This document shows positions 16,256 to 26,369 of a DNA stretch of 64,000 nucleotides, piece by piece. The position numbers were made by a program, and so were the translations under genes. The stretch covers positions 248,001 through 312,000 of the forward strand of contig NZ_JANHDK010000002.1 in assembly GCF_024494725.1 (NCBI RefSeq), written 5' to 3'. Positions within the stretch are counted from its first letter, which is position 1; each line of letters starts with the position of its first letter. A model generated the notes under the pieces. It was given only the letters and a program-made list of their open reading frames with translations. It was not told where the DNA came from and searched no databases. This DNA is from Haloplanus ruber (GTDB lineage: Archaea > Halobacteriota > Halobacteria > Halobacteriales > Haloferacaceae).

Positions 16256-18458
16256 GGGACGAACCGTCCATGGCGTTGTAGTAGAGTTCGTCACGTCCAG
16301 TGGTGTAGACACGATTCGACTCGTGGAACGACGGGAGAGGTTGGTACGTAAAGTACGTGAATCCTATTAATCCGTCAGTATTCGTCCCGGTCACAGTATC
16401 CGCCTCGGACAGATACACGTATTCGGGACGGGGTTCGCCGATGGCACCCAGTTGTGTGAAACCAAGGTTCGGTCTTGGGCCGCTGTGGAACTGCTGGACG
16501 AACTTCCCCAACGTGGTCGTGCCGAGAGTCGATCTGTCCGGCACGTGATCGAGGACGAAGGTCGAGGCGACGACAGTGTTCCGATGGGTCGAGACCTGGT
16601 AGTAGGTGAATCGCTCCAGCGTCGATCCCGATTCGACGATGTCCTCCCCGTCGATCTCTGGTTGAGGTGAGACGTCGTGGGTCACGGTCGCGGAAACGAA
16701 CCCGGATGTCACCAGCAGCAGGGCAAAGAGGGACGCTAGCGCCGGTTTGGCCCCGATCCGTTCGAACCGTGTCGAGCGTAACAGCAGGATCGGGAACGGG
16801 GCCAGCAGCATCATGACGAGCCCAAACGTACGACCGGCGCTCAGGACCTGTGGGCCGAACGACAACGGGAAAAATAGGTAGATGCCCGCCGCGAGGTGGA
16901 GGTAGTTTGAGTCCGTGAGCGTGCGTTCGGACAGCCCCGAGTAGATGGTCCGTCGTAGCCAATCCGTGACTTGCTGTCCATACGGGAACCCGTCACCGAG
17001 ATAGCGGAGGTAGACTAGACCGAGTCCCAGCGACGTCAGGACGCCGACAAGCAGGTGGCTGAATAACATCACCTGATACGAGAACGACGGCATTGCGAAG
17101 CTGATCGATCTCGTTGCGGTACTCGAACTGGTCATCAATACTTCGCCGGTGAAGCTTTCGGCGATCACGTTTGTCACGAACCCGAACGTTCCGGACGTGA
17201 GATACATGTACCAGATGATGGTGAGCATCGCGTATAGTGTGATCCGCTCAAAGGGGAGTTCCGTTGGGCGCTTGTCCTCCAACACGACCGACGAGAGGAA
17301 ATTCAGCCCGAACGCGGAGACGATCGCGAAGAGCACCAGCGGGCCGATCCCGTAGTGCGAGGTGATTACCGACCAGAAGAACGCGAACGCTAAGAAGGAC
17401 TTGTACCGCTGGGGAAAGTCGTCATCAAGGAGGACTAACAGAAGGAACGCCGTGAACATGATCGCGGAGCCGGTCCGCGTGTTCCGCCCGAGGAGCTGGT
17501 ATGTCCGTGGCAGGAATATATAAAGCGTCGCACTCAGAAACGCGATGTCTTTGCAGAAGTACCGGGACGTGATCTCGTAGGTGATGACAGGCACCAGCGC
17601 AAACAGGAGCGGGTGAATAAGTTTGTACTCCCAGAACAGGTTTAGATCCATGATCAGCGCGTAGACAGGGTGGAGAACCCCAATCCGGGGCATCCCGGCT
17701 TTGCCGCCGAGAGGAACCCAAAACCCGTTCTGGAGCACCTGCCGCCCGATTTCGTACTCGACTAGCCCGTCGCCTCGACCGAGATACGTCACGATAATCG
17801 TGTTCTGCAGGACGAGTGCGAGCGAGATCGCCGCGATGGCGGCTGGGTAATACTTCCGAGCCGTGTCGAACGTGTAAACACACACGGGGACCAGCCCGAC
17901 GAGGAAGATTGTGAAGAGCGTCAGCCCGTTGAATCCAGTCCGGTTGATCAACACCGCGCCGGTGATTGACAGCGTCGGCACGGTCAGCAGGACGAGCAGG
18001 ATTCTGGGATCGTAGTCGTTGAGGAGGTAACCCAACGGGTGTCGTGGTGTCCGATCACCGAAGTACCACACAGCGGCGGTCAGGAGCCCGTACGCGCCGA
18101 CGTAGACGAACGAAATGGTGGGCTGTGACAGGGGTCTCGGCCCGGCTTCCAGTTGCAGGTAGACGGAGTTCGGAACCCAGCCGACGAACATGGAGAGGGT
18201 GACGCTGAGTCCGACCGCGTACAGCACGTCAACCGCGTGGAACTCGTCTTTGATCGCGTCGACGACCAGGTAGCCGGGCACGAACGAGAGGAGCACGAAC
18301 CCGGTCACGTCGCGGACGAGCGAGAATCCCAGTCCGCCATCGGCGAGAAACACCACCGAATAGACGAACAGCACGAACAGCGAGAGGCGGACGGAGTGGG
18401 GCATGGGCGGCAACTCCCGGTCGAAAATCAGCCGCGTGGTCGGAAACGACGTGCTCAT
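16242..18458 (-). CDS. Large multi-pass membrane protein, probable glycan-related (738 aa)
   Basis: This has at least ten hydrophobic helices through the first 580 residues, then an external C-terminal domain of about 150 residues. Segments such as LSFVPGYLVVDAIKD, YEIGRQVLQNGFWVP and PRIGVLHPVYALIMDL recall DUF2206/GT-C-like archaeal membrane glycosyltransferases, where a loop between early helices carries acidic catalytic residues. No firm family motif is seen. Its position between glycosyltransferase genes suggests work on polyprenol-linked sugars or glycan transfer outside the membrane. Confidence 0.65.
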   Translation of the reverse strand: MSTSFPTTRLIFDRELPPMPHSVRLSLFVLFVYSVVFLADGGLGFSLVRDVTGFVLLSFVPGYLVVDAIKDEFHAVDVLYAVGLSVTLSMFVGWVPNSVYLQLEAGPRPLSQPTISFVYVGAYGLLTAAVWYFGDRTPRHPLGYLLNDYDPRILLVLLTVPTLSITGAVLINRTGFNGLTLFTIFLVGLVPVCVYTFDTARKYYPAAIAAISLALVLQNTIIVTYLGRGDGLVEYEIGRQVLQNGFWVPLGGKAGMPRIGVLHPVYALIMDLNLFWEYKLIHPLLFALVPVITYEITSRYFCKDIAFLSATLYIFLPRTYQLLGRNTRTGSAIMFTAFLLLVLLDDDFPQRYKSFLAFAFFWSVITSHYGIGPLVLFAIVSAFGLNFLSSVVLEDKRPTELPFERITLYAMLTIIWYMYLTSGTFGFVTNVIAESFTGEVLMTSSSTATRSISFAMPSFSYQVMLFSHLLVGVLTSLGLGLVYLRYLGDGFPYGQQVTDWLRRTIYSGLSERTLTDSNYLHLAAGIYLFFPLSFGPQVLSAGRTFGLVMMLLAPFPILLLRSTRFERIGAKPALASLFALLLVTSGFVSATVTHDVSPQPEIDGEDIVESGSTLERFTYYQVSTHRNTVVASTFVLDHVPDRSTLGTTTLGKFVQQFHSGPRPNLGFTQLGAIGEPRPEYVYLSEADTVTGTNTDGLIGFTYFTYQPLPSFHESNRVYTTGRDELYYNAMDGSSPIDD

Positions 18459-18497
18459 GTTATCGACTTGTATTAACGTCTCGGCTGGGATACATAT

Positions 18498-19604
18498 TTA
18501 TTTCTCCTTGATGACCGCTTCGAGTTCTGCCTCGAACTCCCGCCGGTCTCCGTCTGCCGCTAGGCGGGCGTCCTCGATTGCGTCGGCTGCGGGAATCGAG
18601 TCGTAAGCGATGATAGGCGTTCCGAATCGGTTAGCCTCTGACAGCGGGAGCCCCCACCCTTCGGAGTGCGAGCAGGTGGCGTAGACATCACTCCGGTCGT
18701 ACAGCCCGGCCAACGTCTCGTCGTCGACGAATCCGGTGAGGATCACGTCGTCGCTGGCACGGTCTCGGACGGTGGCGGAGTACTCGTTCATGTTCTCCTT
18801 GCCGACGAGGACGAGCTTGTACCCCGCCTCGCAGTCGGTGACTCGTTCGAAGGACGCCACCAGTTCGTGGATGTTCTTCCGGGGCGTGATCCGCCCGACG
18901 TGGAGGACGACCGTGTCCGACGGGTCGATGTCATACTGGTCTTCGATCTCCTCTCTTGACGCAACGCTTTCGAACCGCGACTCGGGGACGCTGTTCGGGA
19001 CGAGGATGGCGTCCCGGCCTGTCTTGGACTCAATGTACGCTCTGGAGCCCTCACTCACGGCACAGACGTAGTCTGCCCGCCCGACGGTCAGGTGCTTCGT
19101 CTCCAAGTGGTGCTGGAGTTTCGCCCAGATCTTCGCCACGCCATCGAAGAGGTCGTCCGAAGACTGCGAGGGGTGCGACCAGAAGACATAGGTCGTCCCG
19201 TAGAGAGTTGACGACAAATACCCCAACACAGAGAACGGGAACCGATGGGCGATGACGAGGTCGGCGTCGCCGAGTCGCGAGAGCGAGCGCCACCCTGGAG
19301 GCGTGACCGGAACAAGGAGTTTATCCAGTTCTTTGTAGGGCGTGGTCTCGAACCGGCCATACTCATATAGTGTGACGCCGTCTGGGGGGTCCTTGGTCGC
19401 CGTCAGAGTGTGGATCTCGACATCGTAGCCCTCGCTGGAGAGATCGATGGCCTGCTGTTCGACAACTCGGGCAACGCCGCCAGTGTCAGTATAGGAGGTG
19501 GCGCAGATTGCAACCGAATAGATGGTTTCGGGGAGTGCATTCACAAAATCCGCCATTGTGGAGTAGCGGTTATTCATGTGGGGAGTATCTGGATTTATTG
19601 ACAT
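18498..19604 (-). CDS. Glycosyltransferase family 4 (about 368 aa)
   Basis: GT-B fold: YSVAICATSYTDTGGVARVVEQQA near the N-terminus, then HVGRITPRKNIHELVASFERV and SHSEGWGLPLSEANRFGTPIIAYD, carrying the E-x7-E type donor site. I set the start at the ATG at 19604; an ATG at 19556 (MADFVNALPETIYS) fits the family length even better. The frame stays open a further 89 codons upstream, but that part is AT-rich and does not resemble a protein family. It marks the left border of the AT-rich island. Confidence 0.82.
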   Translation of the reverse strand: MSINPDTPHMNNRYSTMADFVNALPETIYSVAICATSYTDTGGVARVVEQQAIDLSSEGYDVEIHTLTATKDPPDGVTLYEYGRFETTPYKELDKLLVPVTPPGWRSLSRLGDADLVIAHRFPFSVLGYLSSTLYGTTYVFWSHPSQSSDDLFDGVAKIWAKLQHHLETKHLTVGRADYVCAVSEGSRAYIESKTGRDAILVPNSVPESRFESVASREEIEDQYDIDPSDTVVLHVGRITPRKNIHELVASFERVTDCEAGYKLVLVGKENMNEYSATVRDRASDDVILTGFVDDETLAGLYDRSDVYATCSHSEGWGLPLSEANRFGTPIIAYDSIPAADAIEDARLAADGDRREFEAELEAVIKEK

Positions 19605-19993
19605 ATCTGCTCTCAAGATTAAAAAAGCATGAGAAACAAGTTGATTTGGCCGCCACCTCCGCATATTACAGCGGGTAGTAGGACTGTATCGCCCTATGAG
19701 GAGGTGCGCCAAACGGTACATGATCCCTATAGAATAGTCGTTATCAGGAATTAGTAGATTACCCCACTCCTCTGAGAATACGGCCACTTCGGTATCACGA
19801 TTCAATCGTTTATGTAGGGGTGCCACAATTTTTACAAAAATTTTATGAGGTAGAATGGTCCACGGTTCCACTTCTATTTGACTTCTAAAATAATACTATC
19901 AATCCTCATCTTAGGGAGATATGCTGCTGCTTCCAAATGACTTTAGTCTTCCATGATTAAGCGCAGATCAGACCTATACAGCGACTCATCAAG
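19605..19993. other. AT-rich intergenic spacer
   Basis: Composition changes here from G+C-rich to AT-rich. It holds upstream regions for the divergent glycosyltransferase genes at 19604 (minus) and 19994 (plus). No other feature is supported. Confidence 0.35.
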
Positions 19994-21076
19994 ATGAAAA
20001 TAAGTATAATTTCGAGTGCATACGATGAAGAGTGTGGGATCAATCACTATACCACTAGCTTGGAGTCTGTACTAAGCGTTCAGTACGAGAGGATAGGAAT
20101 TAAGTCCTATTCACTAGACTTTCTACATTATATAAGGAGAACGTGGTCAGCAGTAACCAATGACTCTGATATAATACATCTTCAACACGAGTACAATATG
20201 TTCGGTCCTGGTTCTATCTGTAGCTGGCCGGTCATATTCTTATTAATTCTATCGAAAATATTCGCCAGAAAGAGGATCGTGATTACGCTTCATACTGCTT
20301 GGGAAAGCGAAACACTGGAGCGATTTGTATTCCCGCTTAATCTCCTAGGAAGATTCTACATTTGGCTGAATAACCAATTGTTAGTGTGGTGTGCTGATCA
20401 TATGATTTTCCTCTCAGAGAACGTCGAAGAGTACTTTATCAACAATTTCAATGTGAAAAGCACGACTAGAGTCCCCCATGGGGTGCAGGCACAGAAAGTA
20501 GACTTAACAAGGAATGAAGCTAGAGATATCCTAGGATGGGATGTCGAAGCCGAGATAGTAATTTTACCAGGATATATCCGCCCTCAGAAGAATCACGAAT
20601 CATTCCTTAGTTTGGCAGAAGAGGATAAGTCTCGGCAGTATGTTATTGCGGGTGGAGTAAGAAATAATAAATTTGAACAGTACTCAGAGAAGTTACGATC
20701 CAAATCTTCTGAGAATGTAGAAATAACTGGCGTACTCAACGACGAAGAATTCGAAGCAGCGTTCATTGCGGCAGACCTCTGTTATCTACCGTACCAAGAC
20801 GTGAGTCAGAGTGGGATTGTTAATTGGTCACTCGCTAGTGGACTTCCCGTATTTGGGAGTGAAATAAAATATTTTCGGGAATTATCAGAGAGTACGGAAG
20901 CAGTAAAGATAGTGGGGATTAGTCCCGAGGGTGTCATCCCTGAAATCCGATCATACTTCGATAATGAAAAGCTCCGAACTCGAATGTCCAATTCAGCACA
21001 GGAATTCGCAAAAAATAATAGTATGAAAGAGGTAGCTGATGAACACATTCGGATTTATCGCTCGTTCTTTGATTAA
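19994..21076 (+). CDS. Glycosyltransferase, GT4-like, AT-rich (360 aa)
   Basis: This shows the GT-B pattern: MKISIISSAYDEECGINHY at the N-terminus, VILPGYIRPQKNHESFLSLA at the domain junction and LPYQDVSQSGIVNWSLASGLPVFGSE in the donor domain. The E-x7-E motif is replaced by a Ser-rich version, as in some family 4 members. Codon choice is strongly A/T at third positions, unlike the genes to its left, so it was probably acquired by transfer as part of the surface-glycan island. Confidence 0.78.
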   Translation: MKISIISSAYDEECGINHYTTSLESVLSVQYERIGIKSYSLDFLHYIRRTWSAVTNDSDIIHLQHEYNMFGPGSICSWPVIFLLILSKIFARKRIVITLHTAWESETLERFVFPLNLLGRFYIWLNNQLLVWCADHMIFLSENVEEYFINNFNVKSTTRVPHGVQAQKVDLTRNEARDILGWDVEAEIVILPGYIRPQKNHESFLSLAEEDKSRQYVIAGGVRNNKFEQYSEKLRSKSSENVEITGVLNDEEFEAAFIAADLCYLPYQDVSQSGIVNWSLASGLPVFGSEIKYFRELSESTEAVKIVGISPEGVIPEIRSYFDNEKLRTRMSNSAQEFAKNNSMKEVADEHIRIYRSFFD

Positions 21077-21356
21077 TACCTGTCGTGATTCGTTATGAAT
21101 TAGAAGATTTGCCAAGAGTGTTACCCAGAAAGACGCCATCTCAGCAAAGAGCTGATTCTGTGAATATCACAAGTTCATCCATAAATACTCTTCTTTTCAC
21201 AAATATTTAACTCGATGATAAGTTTCGTCGCTATCAGAATGTTTCCCGTACATTGAGATCCGCTCCGCTTGAAGCATATTATCTGTTTATACCTTTGTTC
21301 AGAATCATTACTATTCGTTCAAATATGGGAATGAGCGGGGCAAAGAGAATCAGTAA

Positions 21357-21525
21357 AGGCCAAAATAAGGAAGGGTAGGCGAGACAGCGATCATAGAGGT
21401 TGTGCGCCCACTCAGCTAGTTGGTAGTCGGGTACGCACTATTCACTCAGGGGTTCGGTATCTACGCGCTGGTATATAGTTATTTGATCGGGTCTCTTCTC
21501 AGGGCTGTAATCGATTGATGAAAAA
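21357..21525 (+). pseudogene. Fragment of a polysaccharide flippase gene
   Basis: In one plus-strand frame this reads GETAIIEVVRPLS, a TAG, LVVGYALFTQGFGIYALVYSYLIGS, then ends. The complete flippase at 23640-25085 has GETAILEVIRPLSWLVVGYFLYLRGYGVYALVYGYLVGT, so the fragment is a decayed homologue in which a Trp codon (TGG) became TAG. It covers only about 45 residues of the middle of the protein and is followed by an IS6-family remnant, the probable cause of its truncation. Confidence 0.7.
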
Positions 21526-21529
21526 TCTC

Positions 21530-22221
21530 GGTAGTGTATAGATAAGCTGGTTCCATGCGAAAGAAAATACTCACAACCAGTTTTCGGCTGTATTCGGTTC
21601 AACGTGACTAAATATATTGAGGATTGGTCAGTCGTTTTACTTCACGAAAGACACGGTCAATGGCATTCCGATTTCCACGTGTAATATGCTGAACTCGGAG
21701 CCCGTGTCGGTGATAGACTGCCTGCAGCCACGGTGCGCCGTTGACGGGAAAGACTGTGTCGTCGGCCTGATTTTTTCGCGCAATTCTGAGAGAAACATCG
21801 AGGTGATCGCGATGTTTCTCGTCGGATAGAGCCGTACATGGAGCAGGCGGTTGGTGCCGAGATCAACAGCGGCATACAGCCAATATCGCTCGTCATTGGG
21901 TTAGATCACGTTTCATCAACCGCAACGTGATCCGAGTCGGCACCGTCTGTAGGCTGTGGATCGGCCTTCTGCACCCAGTTGTGAATAGTGGAACGGCAGC
22001 GCTCGACACCCAAACTATCAAGAATTGAGATGGTATTTGAAAGTGATAGTCCAGCCAAATGGAGTCGAATACCAAGCTTCATCGCTGGCTCGGGTGTCGA
22101 CTCTCGTTCCTCAAATCCTAATTTGAAGCGGTCGCTACCGTCGCTGAGGAGTGCGATTTCGAGCATATGTACTCAAAAATCGTACCACCACATCTTTGCT
22201 GCTTATCTGAACACCGCCATC
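21530..22221 (-). mobile_element. IS6-family insertion sequence, degenerate copy 1
   Basis: The minus strand encodes broken pieces of a haloarchaeal IS6-type DDE transposase: MLEIALLSDGSDRFKLGFEE, TPEPAMKLGIRLHLAGLSLSN, STIHNWVQKADPQ, DHVAVDE, NDERYWLYAAVD, GAPWLQAVYHRHG, GNRNAIDRVFREVK and SHVEPNTAENWL, spread over several frames with in-frame stops. The right end near 22200-22221 carries GCTTATCTGAACACCGCC, almost repeated at the end of copy 2. Exact left terminus not determined. It is inactive. It lies directly before the start of a sulfatase-like gene. Confidence 0.75.
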
Positions 22222-22256
22222 AAAAAATATATAAAAACAGAGACAAGCTCAAATGT

Positions 22257-23198
22257 GTGAAAAAGAACCAGTTAATGAGAGAGGTTTATGCTGGATATCT
22301 TTTATTATGGTTAATCGTCACCTCACGGTATCCCTTAGGAACTAATGTGTACGAAGAAGACTGGGACGTACTGTTAGTACTTGATACATGTCGTGTAGAT
22401 GCTCTTCAAGAGGTGGAAGATGAGTACGATTTCCTGGGTAATATCGGTAGTATCTGGTCTGTCGGTAGTACATCGAAGGAGTGGGTCGAACAGACGTTCA
22501 TTGATAAGTTTCACCAAGGAATATCAAATACTGCCTACATTACCGGAAATCCATTTTCTGATACCCTAGCCGGCGATAGGAACCAATTCGACTATGGAGC
22601 AACAACTAGAGGCGCCTGGATCGAAAACGCAGAGAGATTAGCGGGTCTGGTGAAATCCAATATCGTATCTGATACGCATATTGGGCACGTTGAGTTTCTC
22701 CAGCCCGGGGATTCAAAGACGGTTAAGCCACGCCCAATCACAGACCATGTTATAAAAGCCGCTAGATCTAACGATTTTGACCGAATTATAGCCCACTACA
22801 TGCAGCCACATACACCATACTATTCGTCTTCAAAAATATACGATGAACTGGCAGAATATGAAAAATACCCATTTAGAGCCATCAGAAGAGGTGATAAAAA
22901 CAAAAATGAAGTATGGGAGGCCTACATAGATAACCTGCGATATGTCTTGAACGACATACAGTTGATAGTAGACAACGTAGATGGGGAGGTTATCATAACG
23001 GCAGATCATGGTGAACTATTTGGAGAATGCGGTATGTTCTATCACCACGCTGGAAATATCCATCCCCATCTTAGGAAGGTGCCTTGGGTGAAAATTGAAA
23101 CCAACGATAGAAGAACGTACGAATCTGATGTTGAATTTCGGGGAAAGTCGGTAGAAAGGATGACCGATGAGCAGCTCGAGGCCTTAGGATATTTGTAA
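22257..23198 (+). CDS. Short sulfatase/alkaline-phosphatase-superfamily protein, paralogue 1 (313 aa)
   Basis: The start is taken at GTG 22257; an ATG at 22275 (MREVYAGYLLLW) matches the two paralogues better. Shared blocks are WDVLLVLDTCRVDAL (metal ligand), WSVGSTSKEWVEQTF (nucleophile region with Ser/Thr), HYMQPHTPYY, ITADHGELFGECG and the tail EQLEALGYL. It lacks the long C-terminal domain of classical sulfatases. A hydrophobic N-terminal stretch suggests membrane association. It is AT-rich and part of the island. Its ancestral upstream region was replaced by the IS6 remnant, so its promoter may lie within that element. Confidence 0.75.
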   Translation: MKKNQLMREVYAGYLLLWLIVTSRYPLGTNVYEEDWDVLLVLDTCRVDALQEVEDEYDFLGNIGSIWSVGSTSKEWVEQTFIDKFHQGISNTAYITGNPFSDTLAGDRNQFDYGATTRGAWIENAERLAGLVKSNIVSDTHIGHVEFLQPGDSKTVKPRPITDHVIKAARSNDFDRIIAHYMQPHTPYYSSSKIYDELAEYEKYPFRAIRRGDKNKNEVWEAYIDNLRYVLNDIQLIVDNVDGEVIITADHGELFGECGMFYHHAGNIHPHLRKVPWVKIETNDRRTYESDVEFRGKSVERMTDEQLEALGYL

Positions 23199-23392
23199 CC
23201 CGACAGTATCGTACTAGAGGTATTTTTACAATAAACTTCCCCCATTCGAATAACCAGTCTATAAGTTCAAAAGCAGTGTATTTCCATTTTTGATTTCTTC
23301 AATGACCGCAGCAAAAGCTACTTGAACACCCCTTAGGAAGTTATGTATGCACATAAAAAATAAAAATAGGGAACGTGACTAATACATCCTAT

Positions 23393-23622
23393 TGACGGTG
23401 AGATCTTTTTCGTTAATTCTGCACCGTGGTTGCAAGCTGCGCTCCACCGAAATGGCTTTGATTACAAATACGAAAAACATGGTAATGGGAACGACGTCGA
23501 ACGTGGCTTCTGAGAATCAAAACGCAGAACAAGTTGGTTCTCAAACCGTTTTAGCCACGTTGAACTGAGTACCGCTGAAAGTCGGGGACAAGCACTCACT
23601 CTCCATGGAACTCACCTGAACA
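23393..23622 (+). mobile_element. IS6-family transposase 3' remnant, copy 3
   Basis: The plus strand reads VNSAPWLQAALHRNGFDYKYEKHGNGNDVERGF, a stop, ESKRRTSWFSNRFSHVE and on to LSTAES, matching the end of haloarchaeal IS6-type transposases (APWLQAAL.R.G, HGNRN.VERVF.E.KRRT..FSN.FSHV). Only the 3' third remains and it carries a stop codon. It ends just beside the flippase stop codon, in the orientation opposite to copies 1 and 2. The stretch 23199-23392 holds nothing else recognised. Confidence 0.7.
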
Positions 23623-23639
23623 CTACCTTCCCTAACAAC

Positions 23640-25085
23640 TTAAGATACTAATTCTGTCAACAATGGTCTCAAAGTCCGCTGTGCCTCCAGTCGGATCGGG
23701 CTATATGTAAGAATTGCTACTGTATAAATGATCACACCAAGTACAATTATCGCAAGTAGCTGAATGATGCTATTGAGTTCGATCATCAATCGAGCACCGT
23801 ACACTCCGATCCCCATAGCAGCGGAAGCAACGACACTCCAGATTGCTTCACGCAAGGGGAGTTCGATATCCAAGAACTGATTCAGATAATGTGCATGAAG
23901 AATGGTGTTTATCATAAACGAGCCGACCGTCGCAATGGCAGCACCGACGATTCCGAACTGCCAAATCAACACGATGTTGAAAATCATGTTGAGTAACGCC
24001 GAAGATATCGCCGCGTAGGCGGCCAAGTCTGGATAGTCAATCGCATTGAGTGATCTGCTGAGTAGAGTGTGGAGTGACTGCGGAATCTTCCCTGCAGCGA
24101 GAACGATCAGCGCAAGCCACGCAACGGTGAATTCCGGGCCGAACAGAATTCGGAGAAGGTCTTTCGAGAGGATCAGCGTACCGACGAATGCAGGGATGAC
24201 GAGTAATAACGAGGGAAGAAGCGCCGTCGGGATAGCAGACTCGATCCGGTCGGTCGCATCGTCTGCGTCCCATCGGCTTATCTGCGGGAAAAGAGCAGTC
24301 GCTATTGACTTACCGAACAACATGGTGACGAGCGACAAGCGCCAGGCGTTCTCGTAGGCACCGATATCTGCTCGAGTTACACCAATTCCCCAGACGACAA
24401 ATAGTGTCAATATACCTACATCGGTCCAGCTATAAAAGTAGCCACCGACCGAAGAGATTGCACTGAAACGGGCGTAGTCGAAGAGAGATCGTGCGTGTTC
24501 GACTGTCGGTCGACCAATTGATACTGAAACCTTCCACCAACCTACCATCGATGCAAGTATTGTTCCAACAAGGTAACCGTAAACGAGAGCGTAAACTCCG
24601 TATCCCCGGAGGTAGAGGAAATACCCCACGACAAGCCAGCTTAACGGACGGATGACTTCTAGAATAGCAGTTTCACCCACACGAAGTTCCCCATGAAGAA
24701 TACTTATTGAAAATCTTCCCAGCTGATCAATTATTAATGTTATAACAACTAACTGAGCAAGATTCGCCCCGAGAAATTTATTTATATAGGTCCCAGAGAA
24801 CCAAAGTATGCCCGAGATAGCAAAAACTATTGCCGACTTAAGTATTAGACCAGTCCCGAGATACGCACTTTTGTCGTTGCCTTCACTAATGCGCTTTTTA
24901 GTAGCCTGTCTTATCCCGAGGTTTGCGGGAAGCCCAATTATTCCGAGTAATGCTAGAAACGGATAGTATGTTCCTAACGGTGAAGCGCCTAACTCTCTGG
25001 AAAACACAGTCACTGCTAAAAATCCAATAGCAGCTTTGCAAACACGTGCCGAAAATATTAGTATACTTGATTTCGCCAAATTCAT
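23640..25085 (-). CDS. Polysaccharide/oligosaccharide flippase, Wzx-like (481 aa)
   Basis: An ATG at 25085 (MNLAKSSILIFSARV) is preferred to a TTG at 25118. About 12-14 hydrophobic helices are visible, with the N-terminal pattern GFLAVTVFSRELGASPLGTYY and the internal GLPANLGIRQATKKRI typical of polysaccharide transporter/MATE-like flippases. The family moves polyprenol-linked glycans across the membrane. Together with the glycosyltransferases it would complete a surface-glycan pathway. A broken homologous fragment lies at 21357-21525. Confidence 0.88.
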   Translation of the reverse strand: MNLAKSSILIFSARVCKAAIGFLAVTVFSRELGASPLGTYYPFLALLGIIGLPANLGIRQATKKRISEGNDKSAYLGTGLILKSAIVFAISGILWFSGTYINKFLGANLAQLVVITLIIDQLGRFSISILHGELRVGETAILEVIRPLSWLVVGYFLYLRGYGVYALVYGYLVGTILASMVGWWKVSVSIGRPTVEHARSLFDYARFSAISSVGGYFYSWTDVGILTLFVVWGIGVTRADIGAYENAWRLSLVTMLFGKSIATALFPQISRWDADDATDRIESAIPTALLPSLLLVIPAFVGTLILSKDLLRILFGPEFTVAWLALIVLAAGKIPQSLHTLLSRSLNAIDYPDLAAYAAISSALLNMIFNIVLIWQFGIVGAAIATVGSFMINTILHAHYLNQFLDIELPLREAIWSVVASAAMGIGVYGARLMIELNSIIQLLAIIVLGVIIYTVAILTYSPIRLEAQRTLRPLLTELVS

Positions 25086-25142
25086 TCTATGAGAACTACT
25101 CGCGTAGTTGTCACCCAATGCATTATTTTAACTCTATTGATT

Positions 25143-26264
25143 CTATAAAATTGAGATATATTGTTCTGCAGCAGCGTTAGTAGAGAATTTTCTTGCCCTT
25201 TCTTTTAACAAACGTGGTTCATATGGGTCGGCAAGTGCAGATTTCAGTCCCTCAGCAACAGCCGTAGGATTATCTTCCTCAACTAAGTACCCGATTTCTC
25301 CGTCCAATAAGACCTCACTTGGACCACTCGGGCAGTCCGTCGAAACTACTTGGGTTCCACAAGCCATCGCCTCGATAAGGATGTATGAAAGACCCTCCCA
25401 ACTACTTGTGAGAGCGAAGACATCCGTATGATAGAGATATGGATAAATATCTTCAACTAATCCAATTATATCTACATTATCAGAAATATTTAATCGATTC
25501 GCTTTCTTTTTGAGCTTATTTTCCTCATTCCCTTGTCCAACAATTATAATTCGTACCTCTCTCTCCAATTGGGTGACAGATTCAAGCAACAGCGACAGAT
25601 TCTTCTGTGGTTGCGGTTTCGCTGCAAGGATGACAGGCATTTCTCTGCTGGAACTCAGCCACGCGTGATCTGGTGGCGGAAAGTCGGTATTAAGCAATTC
25701 TTCAGTAACGACGGGATTGTAAATAGTTGATACCCTATCTTGTGAACACCCTAATTGGTCGGCTACACTCTTGGACACACCTTTCGAAACTCCTATTAAG
25801 TCAGTGTTTGAATCAATGGAGTGTTTTATACCACGATATATTGCCCTAGATCGGATACGCCGAAATAGGTCTCTTTTTTGAGTTAATCTTGATGCGTTAT
25901 TATGAAATGTCAGAATCGTTTTTGGAGACTGGTAAGAAAATTTCGCTGCCAACAGTACTGACAGATTAGCATGACGCATCGCACTAATCATGGTCCCAGG
26001 ATTTTGTTCATTAATATATTCACATAACGCTGGTACCGTAGCCAAAACACCGGGTCCAAGACTCATACCTTTTGAAAGCTCTTGTACAGCTACGGTTTGA
26101 GAAATGTCGCTTACTAAGGGACCTTGAGAGGCACCTTCTGGAGTAAGTACCGTCACTTGTTTATTTTTACTCAGGCCATTAGACAAATTGACGGCATATC
26201 TTTCAACTCCTCCCGCCCCCGACAAAGTAGGCGTGAATAAAACAACACCATCGGAGGTGGCCAT
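25143..26264 (-). CDS. Glycosyltransferase family 4 (373 aa)
   Basis: The start is set at an ATG at 26264 (MATSDGVVLFTP), because the first beta strand and Gly-rich loop SGAGGVERYAVNLSNGL follow at once; ATGs further upstream are possible. The donor domain has ILAAKPQPQKNLSLLLESV and TSSWEGLSYILIEAMACGTQVVSTD with the E-x7-E motif, then DCPSGPSEVL, as in N-acetylgalactosamine and glucosyl transferases. It is AT-rich and convergent with nothing; it lies head to tail with the flippase gene 57 bases downstream, so the two probably form an operon. Confidence 0.88.
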   Translation of the reverse strand: MATSDGVVLFTPTLSGAGGVERYAVNLSNGLSKNKQVTVLTPEGASQGPLVSDISQTVAVQELSKGMSLGPGVLATVPALCEYINEQNPGTMISAMRHANLSVLLAAKFSYQSPKTILTFHNNASRLTQKRDLFRRIRSRAIYRGIKHSIDSNTDLIGVSKGVSKSVADQLGCSQDRVSTIYNPVVTEELLNTDFPPPDHAWLSSSREMPVILAAKPQPQKNLSLLLESVTQLEREVRIIIVGQGNEENKLKKKANRLNISDNVDIIGLVEDIYPYLYHTDVFALTSSWEGLSYILIEAMACGTQVVSTDCPSGPSEVLLDGEIGYLVEEDNPTAVAEGLKSALADPYEPRLLKERARKFSTNAAAEQYISIL

Positions 26265-26369
26265 ATTAACAAATGGTAATTCTTTCCACATAACCGTTTC
26301 TATAATAGAGGACCTCACAGAGGTCCAGTGTCATATTCTTTCATATAAATATATCATTAGACACACTGA

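Noticed and set aside
19605-19871. N-terminal extension of the glycosyltransferase
   Set aside because: Open frame only; AT-rich, no resemblance to the family, and good ATGs lie downstream.
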